DNA of 22,151 nt from assembly GCA_964560135.1 (NCBI GenBank), contig CAZLKN010000050.1, forward strand, positions 1-22,151. Direction: 5' to 3'. Shown here in pieces: positions 1 through 6,448 of this stretch (position 1 is its first letter; each line of letters begins with the position of its first letter). The position numbers and the translations under genes were made by a program. The stretch comes from CAZLKN01 sp964560135 (GTDB lineage: Bacteria > Actinomycetota > JAICYB01). Under the pieces are notes generated by a model. The model was not told the DNA's origin. It saw nothing but the letters and a program-made list of their open reading frames with translations, and did not search any database.

Positions 1-63
1 ACCACCAGCCACGCCTGCACGGGATATTCACATCTCCCCGGCGACTTCTCGACGGCTCCCGCC

Positions 64-69
64 TAGGAT
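64..69 (+). promoter_or_regulatory. Putative -10 box (TAGGAT) of the two-component operon
   Basis: TAGGAT fits the actinobacterial -10 pattern TANNNT and lies 9 nt before the response-regulator ATG. There is no Shine-Dalgarno sequence in between, so the transcript would begin at or within a few bases of the start codon. No convincing -35 hexamer is visible. The same hexamer precedes the tRNA-Gly gene in this window. Confidence 0.4.
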
Positions 70-78
70 GATGCCGTC

Positions 79-759
79 ATGACCGAGCGCACGATCGTCC
101 TGGTCGAGGACGAGGCCCCCATCGCCTCCGCCGTCGCCGCGCGCCTGCGCAGCGAGGGCTTCCGCGTCGAGGTCGCCCTCGACGGACCGACGGGGGTCGA
201 GCTCTGCGAGCGGCTGCACCCTGATCTCGTGGTGCTGGACCTGATGCTGCCCGGCATGGACGGCCTCGAGGTGTGCCGGCGGGTGCAGCGTGAGCGCGCG
301 GTGCCCGTCCTGATGCTGACGGCCCGCGACTCGGAGACCGACACCGTGGTCGGCTTGGCGGTCGGCGCCGACGACTACATGACGAAACCCTTCAGCTCCC
401 GGGAGCTCGTCGCGAGGATCCACGCGCTCCTGCGCCGCGTCGGCCGTTCGGACCCACCGTCCGGGGCTCCCGTGAACGTCGGAGAGGTCGAGGTCGATCC
501 CGTCCGCCGCGTGGTCCGCAGGGCCGGCACACCGGTCCACCTCACCCCCACCGAGTTCGATCTCCTGCACCATCTCGCCGTCCACCCGGGCGTCGTGTAC
601 TCCCGCGACCGGCTCCTGCACGAGGTGTGGGGCTACCGCGAGGGCTCGGGCACCCGCACCGTCGACTCCCACGTCCGGGCCCTGCGCCGCAAGCTCGGCC
701 GCAACACCGTGCGGACCGTTCACGGGATCGGCTACGCCTTCGCCGAGGAGACACCGTGA
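79..759 (+). CDS. OmpR/PhoB-family response regulator
   Basis: This is the DNA-binding response regulator of a two-component system, 226 aa and cytoplasmic. The receiver domain (about residues 4-118) has the acidic pocket E10/D11, phospho-acceptor D54 in VVLDLMLPGMDG, T81 in MLTARDS and K103 in TKPF. The C-terminal winged helix (about 130-224) has the LTPTEFDLL start and the VDSHVRALRRKL recognition-helix region ending in VRTVHGIGYAF, which is diagnostic of the OmpR class. Its TGA stop overlaps the GTG start of the kinase gene by 4 nt (GTGA), so the two are translationally coupled. The start at 79 is preceded by a TAGGAT box and no ribosome-binding site, so leaderless translation is likely. 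Target genes cannot be inferred; ribB and the ferritin downstream are candidates only by position. Confidence 0.95.
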   Translation: MTERTIVLVEDEAPIASAVAARLRSEGFRVEVALDGPTGVELCERLHPDLVVLDLMLPGMDGLEVCRRVQRERAVPVLMLTARDSETDTVVGLAVGADDYMTKPFSSRELVARIHALLRRVGRSDPPSGAPVNVGEVEVDPVRRVVRRAGTPVHLTPTEFDLLHHLAVHPGVVYSRDRLLHEVWGYREGSGTRTVDSHVRALRRKLGRNTVRTVHGIGYAFAEETP

Positions 760-1754
760 GACCGCTCGACTTCCTCCCCTCCATCAAGCTCAAGCTCGGA
801 GCCATCATCGTCGCCGCCGTCGGCGTGGCCACGCTCGTGATCGCCGCCGGCGTGAAGCTGCGCGTGTGGCCCTACCTCACGGTCGCCACCGCCGGGGTGC
901 TCGCACTGGTGATGGTGCAGGTGCTGGCGCGGGGGATGATCTCGCCCCTGCGGGACATGGCGGGGGCGGCCCGCGCGATGGCCCACGGCGACTACGCCCG
1001 GCGCGTGCACGCGAGCTCCCGCGACGAGGTCGGCGAACTCGCTCGCGCCTTCAACGCGATGGCCGCGCAGCTCGCCGAGGTGGACCGCCTGCGCCGGGAC
1101 CTCATCGCCAACGTCTCCCACGAGCTGCGCACGCCGATCTCCGCCCTCCAGGTGGTGCTCGAGAACCTCGAGGACGGCGTCGAGCAGCCGGATCCCGACA
1201 CGCTGCACACCATGCTCCGTCAGGTGGAGCGCCTCAGCCGGCTCGTGACCCAGCTGCTGGACCTGTCCAAGCTGGAGGCGGGGGTGCTGCCGCTGAGCCC
1301 GCGGGCGTTCGCCGTCCGGCCGCTGCTGGAGCAGGCCGTCGAGGAGGCCCGGCTGGCTTCGTCGGGGATCACTCTCGCCGTCGACGCCCCCGGGGACCTG
1401 ACGGTGGAGGCCGATCCCGAACGCGTCCACCAGGTGCTGGCGAACCTCCTCGAGAACGCCCTGCGCCACTCCCCACCCGGCGGCACGGTGCACGTGGGAG
1501 CGCAGGGACGCAACGGCCACACGCAGATCGAGGTGCTGGACGAGGGCCCGGGCATCCCCCCGGAGGAGGCCGGACGGGTGTTCGAACGCTTCTACCGCGC
1601 CGACGCAACCCCCTCCCGCCGGGACGGCGGGTCGGGCTTGGGTCTGGCGATCGCGCGCTGGATCGTGGACCTGCACGGCGGCGAGATCCGCGCCGAGCGC
1701 GGCGAACCCGGAGGTTGCCGGATGGTCGTGACCCTCCCCCAGGGGCAGACGTGA
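756..1754 (+). CDS. HAMP-domain sensor histidine kinase with minimal extracellular loop
   Basis: Membrane histidine kinase of 332 aa, partner of the preceding response regulator. The GTG start was chosen because it overlaps the regulator stop in a GTGA junction and gives a protein beginning just before the first membrane helix. Order of parts: TM1 (about 13-31), a loop of only 6-8 residues, TM2 (about 39-58), HAMP (59-111), HisKA with H122 in SHELRTP, then the HATPase with N box around N234 (LLENALRHS), G1 DEGPGIP (262-268), F box FERFYR and G2 GGSGLGLAIA (291-300). All catalytic boxes are intact. No periplasmic sensor domain fits in the loop, so the stimulus is probably sensed in the membrane or through a partner protein. 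Confidence 0.94.
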   Translation: MRPLDFLPSIKLKLGAIIVAAVGVATLVIAAGVKLRVWPYLTVATAGVLALVMVQVLARGMISPLRDMAGAARAMAHGDYARRVHASSRDEVGELARAFNAMAAQLAEVDRLRRDLIANVSHELRTPISALQVVLENLEDGVEQPDPDTLHTMLRQVERLSRLVTQLLDLSKLEAGVLPLSPRAFAVRPLLEQAVEEARLASSGITLAVDAPGDLTVEADPERVHQVLANLLENALRHSPPGGTVHVGAQGRNGHTQIEVLDEGPGIPPEEAGRVFERFYRADATPSRRDGGSGLGLAIARWIVDLHGGEIRAERGEPGGCRMVVTLPQGQT

Positions 1755-1816
1755 TCCCCGAGGGGTGCGGGCCGGTCGCCGGTCATGGTGTGCTCGATAT
1801 GGAGAGGAGATCATCG

Positions 1817-2485
1817 ATGGGTTTCACCACCGTTCCGGAGGCCCTCGACCGGATCAGGCGCGGCGAGATGGTGATCGTCGTGGACGGGCCCGACCGGGAG
1901 AACGAGGGCGACCTCACGATGGCCGCCGAGATGGTCACGGCCGAAGCCGTGAACTTCATGATCCGCCACGGATGCGGCCTGCTGTGCATGCCCTGCGACC
2001 CCGACCGCCTCGACGAGCTCCGGCTGGGGCCCATGGTGCCCGTGGGGGCCGGGACGGACACGGCCTTCACCGTGTCCATCGACCATCACAGCTGCGGGAC
2101 GGGCGTCGCGGCTGCGGAGCGGGCGTGCACGATCCGCATGGTGAGCGACCCCGCTACGGGAGCGGGCGATTTCCGCCGACCGGGTCACGTCTTCCCGCTG
2201 CGGGCGCGGCCCGCCGGGGTCCTGGAGCGTCCGGGCCACACGGAGGCGGCGGTGGACCTCTGCCACCTCGCGGGCCTCACCCCCTGCGCGGCGATCTGCG
2301 AGGTCCTCAACGAGGACGGGACCGTGGCGCGGGTCCCCGACCTCGAGCGGTTCGCCGGCGTCCACGGACTGACGCTCCTGTCGATCGAGGACCTGGTTGC
2401 CTACCGCCGGAGGAACGGCCACATGTCCATCAAAACCGCCGCGGCCGCGGAGCGATCGGGCATCGAACGGCCCGGCTCGGGGTAA
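1817..2485 (+). CDS. ribB: 3,4-dihydroxy-2-butanone 4-phosphate synthase
   Basis: Converts ribulose 5-phosphate to 3,4-dihydroxy-2-butanone 4-phosphate plus formate, supplying the four-carbon unit of riboflavin. The protein is 222 aa, close to the usual length of a stand-alone RibB, with no GTP cyclohydrolase II domain fused. Visible motifs are DGPDRENEGDL (23-33) with the metal/substrate acidic residues, HGCGLLC (51-57), GTGVAAAERACTI (94-106), RPGHVFPLRA with H124, and HTEAAVDL with H141 and E143. The start at 1817 is set by GGAGAGGAG at 1801-1809, 7 nt upstream; an in-frame ATG at 1799 lacks such a site. It lies 62 nt after the kinase gene, and I found no FMN-riboswitch-like leader. The other rib genes are not in this window. 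Confidence 0.93.
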   Translation: MGFTTVPEALDRIRRGEMVIVVDGPDRENEGDLTMAAEMVTAEAVNFMIRHGCGLLCMPCDPDRLDELRLGPMVPVGAGTDTAFTVSIDHHSCGTGVAAAERACTIRMVSDPATGAGDFRRPGHVFPLRARPAGVLERPGHTEAAVDLCHLAGLTPCAAICEVLNEDGTVARVPDLERFAGVHGLTLLSIEDLVAYRRRNGHMSIKTAAAAERSGIERPGSG

Positions 2486-2537
2486 TGAACGTGGGTAGCG
2501 CTGTTCGCTGGGACCCGACCAGGAGGTGGCACCGACG

Positions 2538-2975
2538 ATGGACAAGACGAAGCTGATCGATCTGCTCAACGAGGACCTCGCCCACGAGCTCCAGGCCGTC
2601 CACACGTACCTGCACCAGTTCGCGACCGCGATGGGACTGCGGGGACACGAGTTCCGGGAGATCATCGAGCCGGAGATCGCCGACGAGCTCGGACACGCGA
2701 AGTTCCTCGCCGACAAGATCGTCGCCCTCGGCGGCCAGCCCAAGGTGCAGGCGGCCGCGTGGGAGGAACAGGGCGACGTGAAGTCGATGATCGAATACGA
2801 CCTCGCCCTGGAGCGTGAGGCGATCGCTCGCTACACCGAGCGCGCCGACCACGCTCGCGAGTTCGGCGACATCGGCCTGTCGGTGAGGCTCGAGGACATG
2901 ATCTCGGACGAGACCGGACACGCGGAGATGCTCGAGCGGCTGCTACGCGGGTTCATCGACCTCGAGCGCACCTGA
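2538..2975 (+). CDS. Bacterioferritin-like diiron ferritin
   Basis: A 145-aa four-helix ferritin-like protein, expected to oxidise and store iron as a cytoplasmic cage. All six diiron ligands expected from bacterioferritins are present in order: E17, E50 and H53 (DELGHA), E94, E125 and H128 (DETGHAE). The residue before G52-H53 is Leu51 where classical bacterioferritin has the haem-ligating Met, so haem binding as in E. coli Bfr is doubtful. It is about a dozen residues shorter than E. coli Bfr. AGGAGG at 2521-2526 lies about 11 nt before the ATG; a GTG at 2526 would lie inside that site, so 2538 is preferred. It is 52 nt downstream of ribB and ends at a strong hairpin. Confidence 0.88.
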   Translation: MDKTKLIDLLNEDLAHELQAVHTYLHQFATAMGLRGHEFREIIEPEIADELGHAKFLADKIVALGGQPKVQAAAWEEQGDVKSMIEYDLALEREAIARYTERADHAREFGDIGLSVRLEDMISDETGHAEMLERLLRGFIDLERT

Positions 2976-3001
2976 GCCGGCGGTACTCGACGAGACGACG
3001 T

Positions 3002-3031
3002 GAACCCCCGGGGCTCAGGCCCCGGGGGTTC
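3002..3031. terminator. Strong hairpin between convergent genes
   Basis: A perfect 13-bp inverted repeat (3002-3014 with 3019-3031) closes a TCAG loop, followed on the plus strand by a weak T-containing stretch. It sits 26 nt after the ferritin stop and 40 nt from the stop of the convergent small gene, so it probably terminates the plus-strand operon and may also serve the minus strand. Confidence 0.8.
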
Positions 3032-3071
3032 GTCGTTCGATCTGCGCTTTCGGAACGGGCGGTGGAACGAT

Positions 3072-3311
3072 TCAGGCGGTTCGCTGCGTACGGAAGTACC
3101 TCGCGAGTAGCTCCCCCACCGCACGAGACCACTCGCGTTCCGAGATCTTGAGGTCGACGGGCACATCAACGCGGATGCGCGCCTTCCCACCTTCGAAGGT
3201 GATCGAGTCCTCGTCGATCTCGGCCTTCAGCACCACAGGAACAGACCGTCCGTCGTACAACCACTCGTCCTCGAGCTGTAAGGCCAAGTTCCCGGCGAAT
3301 GTCACTCGCAT
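3072..3311 (-). CDS. Conserved-looking small protein of unknown function (79 aa)
   Basis: I do not recognise this protein. A real gene is supported by a good Shine-Dalgarno site (GGAGGG on the minus strand, plus-strand 3320-3325) 8 nt before the ATG, by convergence on the hairpin at 3002-3031, and by a balanced soluble composition. The sequence alternates hydrophobic and charged residues (RVTFAGNLALQLEDEWLYDG, then VPVVLKAEIDEDSITFEGG) as in a small beta-rich domain, and ends in an amphipathic helix (EWSRAVGELLARYF). There is no signal peptide, membrane segment or Cys. It could be a small regulatory or accessory protein; no function is assigned. Confidence 0.65.
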   Translation of the reverse strand: MRVTFAGNLALQLEDEWLYDGRSVPVVLKAEIDEDSITFEGGKARIRVDVPVDLKISEREWSRAVGELLARYFRTQRTA

Positions 3312-3466
3312 GCCGAAAGCCCTCCGACGGTTTTCTCGACGGCTTCATCTGCGAGCGCTCCCCGCTCCGGCGCAGTCACCCTCTACAACGGCGGAGGGAG
3401 CCAGCTGCCGCCGGGGGGCGGAACGGGATCGGTCCCCTAGGTAGGGGGGTGTCCTTCCGGGAGGAT

Positions 3467-4264
3467 TCAGGCGAAGCGGGCGCCGGTGCGCCGCCGCCCG
3501 AGCGCGAAGACCACCACGAAGGCCAGCAGCAGGCCCACGGGAACGGGTCCCGCAGCCCTGTGCGCCAGCCGTTCGAGGGTGCCGGGTACGGCGACCGGGG
3601 CTGCCTGCGGACCCGCGTCGGGAAGGGAGCCGGGCGCCCGTACCCCGGACGGGATGCGCTCGCGGGCCGGCACCGCGGCCGACTCGGGGGCCGTGGCGGG
3701 CTCGGTCGCCGGAGCCGGGGCCGGAGCGGTGGCCGGGACCGCCGCATGGGCGGGCGCCGGGGCCCGCGCCGGCTCGGGGGCCCGGGCGGGTTCGGGTGCC
3801 TGTTGGTAGCGGACCGGCTGGTGGGCCTGGGTCGGCGGTGGGGGCGCCTGGTCCCCCTCGTCGGCGCTCCCCGCGGGGGGCGGAGCCGCCGGATCGCGGA
3901 CCTCCAGCGGCCGCGAGAGCCGGTAGGGCTGGCCCCACTGCGGCTGCACGTCGGCGGTGACGATGTACGGGCCGGGCTCGATGCCCTCCGGCGCGTGCAG
4001 GAGGCGGTTGAAGTACCCGTAGCCCTCCTGGGTCCCGGTGACCACGAACTCGTCGAGGACGATGTTCGTCGGCATCCACCGGATCGTGACCTTCTCCCCG
4101 ACCACGAACGGGTCCCCGATCCCCCGGAACTCGCCGCCCGGCGTGGTCCATTCGCGGTCGAGTTGGAACGTGCAGTGGGCGGCCGCCTGGCCGCCGACGA
4201 GAAGAACCCCTCCCAGCACCCCCAACAACATCCCCAACACCGAACCGATCGTCCTGCAGCGCAT
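3467..4264 (-). CDS. Exported, C-terminally membrane-anchored Ig-like protein with Pro/Ala-rich linker
   Basis: The protein is 265 aa if it starts at the ATG at 4264, which directly precedes a signal peptide (hydrophobic 7-25, then GGQAAA). An open frame continues upstream to 4369, but those 35 residues carry no signal features and run across the tRNA promoter region. After predicted cleavage the mature chain begins at or near H30-C31. Residues 31-128 look like one beta-sandwich (Ig/IPT-like) domain. Residues about 130-235 form a low-complexity linker rich in AP, PE and PA repeats, and 243-256 form a transmembrane helix followed by RRRTGAR, giving an N-out topology. The family is not recognised. 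The folded domain is probably displayed through the cell wall on the linker. The ribosome-binding site is weak. Confidence 0.75.
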   Translation of the reverse strand: MRCRTIGSVLGMLLGVLGGVLLVGGQAAAHCTFQLDREWTTPGGEFRGIGDPFVVGEKVTIRWMPTNIVLDEFVVTGTQEGYGYFNRLLHAPEGIEPGPYIVTADVQPQWGQPYRLSRPLEVRDPAAPPPAGSADEGDQAPPPPTQAHQPVRYQQAPEPARAPEPARAPAPAHAAVPATAPAPAPATEPATAPESAAVPARERIPSGVRAPGSLPDAGPQAAPVAVPGTLERLAHRAAGPVPVGLLLAFVVVFALGRRRTGARFA

Positions 4265-4352
4265 CGGCGGCCCCCAGACCTGGATCGAGCGTTTCCCAGC
4301 AACGTCATCCGGGTGAACGCGCCGGACGGGCAGCCCCGTCGCCCGATTCCGG

Positions 4353-4358
4353 TAGGAT
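4353..4358 (+). promoter_or_regulatory. Putative -10 box (TAGGAT) of tRNA-Gly
   Basis: TAGGAT ends 13 nt before the mature tRNA 5' end, a suitable distance for a start point and a short 5' leader removed by RNase P. The -35 element is not clear. The same hexamer precedes the response-regulator gene at 64-69. Confidence 0.45.
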
Positions 4359-4371
4359 GGACGACGCAACC

Positions 4372-4444
4372 GCGGACGTAGCTCAGTTGGTAGAGCACAA
4401 CCTTGCCAAGGTTGGGGTCGTGGGTTCGAATCCCATCGTCCGCT
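4372..4444 (+). tRNA. tRNA-Gly (anticodon GCC)
   Basis: A complete 73-nt cloverleaf. The acceptor arm GCGGACG pairs with CGTCCGC and T is the discriminator base. The D arm reads GCTCAGTTGGTAGAGC. The anticodon stem CAACC/GGTTG holds the loop TTGCCAA, with anticodon GCC at 4405-4407. The T arm contains GGTTCGAATCC. The 3' CCA is not encoded and must be added after transcription. This tRNA reads GGC and GGU codons. It is flanked by a TAGGAT box upstream and a strong hairpin 10 nt downstream, so it is its own transcription unit. Confidence 0.97.
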
Positions 4445-4454
4445 CGGTGACGTC

Positions 4455-4476
4455 GACGGGCCCTCCGGGGCCCGTC
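4455..4476. terminator. Hairpin after tRNA-Gly, shared with the convergent peptidase gene
   Basis: A perfect 9-bp stem (GACGGGCCC at 4455-4463 with GGGCCCGTC at 4468-4476) closes a TCCG loop and is followed by CGTCGTTTCC. It lies between the tRNA and the convergent peptidase stop at 4492, so it may end both transcripts. Confidence 0.75.
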
Positions 4477-4491
4477 CGTCGTTTCCCGGCC

Positions 4492-6408
4492 TCAGACCCC
4501 GTCCAGGGACAGCGGCGGCAGGTCACCTGCGGGCTCGAACCCGAGGACCCGTCCGTAGAAGGCGAGCTCGGCCTCCAGGGCGCGGGCGATCGTCTCAGCG
4601 CTCCGGAACCCGTGCTGCTCGCCCTCGAAGGCGATGTAGGCATGCGGCACACCGTTGTCGCGAAGGGCGGCCACGATCGCCTCGGACTGGGACGGGGGCA
4701 CGACCTCGTCCTCCATGCCCTGGAAGGTGATCAGCGGACTCCGGATACCGCCGGCGTGGTGCAGCGGTGAGCGTTGCCGGTACACATCCGCCCGCTCCGG
4801 GTAGGGACCGACGAGCCGGTCCAGGTACCGGGCCTCGAACTTGTGGGTGTCGCGCGCCAGCGCCTCGAGGTCGGCCACGCCGTAGTAGTTCGCCCCGGCG
4901 GCGAACACATCGTGGAAGGCGAGGGCGCACAGCACCGCGTAGCCACCGGCGCTGCCGCCACGGATCACGGCGCGGTCGGGGTCCACCTCGCCCCGGTCGG
5001 CGAGATAGCGGGCCGCGGCGACCAGATCCTCCACGTCCGCGATCCCCCAGGCTCCCTTCAGCGCGTCGCGGTAGGCCCGGCCGTACCCGGTGCTGCCCCG
5101 GTAGTTCACGTCCACCACCGCGAACCCTCGCGTCGTCCAGAACTGCACGGACAGGTTCAGGATCGCCGTGGTGTGGGAGGTGGGGCCCCCGTGGCCGAGG
5201 ACGATGAGCGGGGGCCGCTCCCCCTCCGCCGGGGCGTGGTCGGGGTTGACGGGTCGGTACAGGAACGCATGCGACGTACCCCCGGTGACCGGGAAGTCGA
5301 CGGCTTCGGGGACGGACACGTAGGCGGGGTCGAGGGTGATGTCCGCCGACCGTCGGACGGTCTCCACCGATCCGTCGACCACGTCGGCCAGGACCACCGA
5401 CGGCGGATCGGTCGGTGTGGCGCCGACGAATGCAGCACGGCCGTCAAACACGCTCACCGCCGTCACGCTGGTGTACGGCAGGCCGAGATCCTCGAGCGAT
5501 CCGTCCCGGACGAGTCCCAGCCGCCAGAAGCCGTCGCGGCCGTGTGCGCAGACGATCTCCCCGCCGGGCATGATCGCGTAGGACGACATCCCGAAGACCC
5601 ACTGCGGGAAGCCGAGCTCCGCGTCCACGTCCACGACCTGTTCGACACCGGTGTCACCGACCCGGTGGATGTTCCACCATCCCGTCCGGTCGGACACGAG
5701 GTACAGCGCACCGTCCGGCCCCCACTTCGGCGCGAACACCGACTCGGTGCCGCCTCCGGCCACCGCCCTCGGATCCGACACCGTTCCGTCGGCGGCCAGC
5801 GTGGCGACCCACAGGGTCGTGGCGTCCCACGGCATGTCCGGATGATCCCAGCTCGTCCAGGCGATGCGGGCGCCGTCCGGAGACACCCTCGGGAAGGAGA
5901 AGAAGTCATGGTCCGTGGCGGCCACCTGCGGGGCACCACCAGTGGCGGGAACCGCGACGACGTCGTTGACCGGCTCGGCACCCCGGCGGTGGGTTTCGCG
6001 TACACAGAGCACGAACCGTCCGTCGGGGGTCACGTCACCGTCCGCGTACCGCGTCCCTGCGGCCTTCTCCGGCTCGGGGGTGATGGCCACGGGCTGGGAG
6101 CCGGGATCGACGCGGTACAACCGCTGATCCGACCAGTTCGAGAAGAAAAGCGTGTCCCCGTGCACGCAGAACGATCCGCCGCCGTACTCGTGCACGCGGC
6201 TGCGGGCACTGAAACCCTCCGGCACGAGGTCGTGGACCGTGCCGTCCGGGTCGCGCCGCCGCACCACCACCCGGCCCCCTTCCGCAGGACGCTGCTCGTC
6301 CCACCACAGCCCCGCCGGGGAGGTTGCCGTCATCCCGAGGCGGATGCCGGCGCCACCGACCATCCCGGGCGTCACGGGCGAGGTCCAGGTGCCGTAGGGG
6401 TCCGTCAG
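4492..6408 (-). CDS. S9 family (prolyl oligopeptidase) serine peptidase
   Basis: Cytoplasmic serine peptidase of the acylaminoacyl-peptidase/dipeptidyl-aminopeptidase type, 638 aa from the start preferred here. The N-terminal part (to about residue 380) is a WD40-like beta-propeller rich in S-PDG motifs. The C-terminal alpha/beta hydrolase carries the triad S486 in GGSAGG, D567 in QGMEDEVVPP and H599 in GEQHGF. The conserved opening of the family (DPYGTWTSPVTP) lies upstream of the first conventional start (GTG at 6375). Including it requires CTG at 6408, which has GGGAGGG about 7 nt upstream and no in-frame ATG/GTG. The shorter form would be 627 aa. It follows the SpoIIE gene by 40 nt on the same strand and is probably the last gene of that operon. 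Confidence 0.92.
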   Translation of the reverse strand: MTDPYGTWTSPVTPGMVGGAGIRLGMTATSPAGLWWDEQRPAEGGRVVVRRRDPDGTVHDLVPEGFSARSRVHEYGGGSFCVHGDTLFFSNWSDQRLYRVDPGSQPVAITPEPEKAAGTRYADGDVTPDGRFVLCVRETHRRGAEPVNDVVAVPATGGAPQVAATDHDFFSFPRVSPDGARIAWTSWDHPDMPWDATTLWVATLAADGTVSDPRAVAGGGTESVFAPKWGPDGALYLVSDRTGWWNIHRVGDTGVEQVVDVDAELGFPQWVFGMSSYAIMPGGEIVCAHGRDGFWRLGLVRDGSLEDLGLPYTSVTAVSVFDGRAAFVGATPTDPPSVVLADVVDGSVETVRRSADITLDPAYVSVPEAVDFPVTGGTSHAFLYRPVNPDHAPAEGERPPLIVLGHGGPTSHTTAILNLSVQFWTTRGFAVVDVNYRGSTGYGRAYRDALKGAWGIADVEDLVAAARYLADRGEVDPDRAVIRGGSAGGYAVLCALAFHDVFAAGANYYGVADLEALARDTHKFEARYLDRLVGPYPERADVYRQRSPLHHAGGIRSPLITFQGMEDEVVPPSQSEAIVAALRDNGVPHAYIAFEGEQHGFRSAETIARALEAELAFYGRVLGFEPAGDLPPLSLDGV

Positions 6409-6448
6409 CGTTCCACCCTCCCGGTCGCCATCGAGGCCTCCATGATCG

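Noticed and set aside
1755..1816. FMN riboswitch upstream of ribB
   Set aside because: Only 62 nt separate the kinase stop from the ribB start, too short for an RFN element, and none of its conserved stems is visible.
4265..4369. 35-residue N-terminal extension of the anchored surface protein
   Set aside because: It would place residues before the signal peptide and overlap the tRNA -10 region. The ATG at 4264 starts right at the signal peptide.
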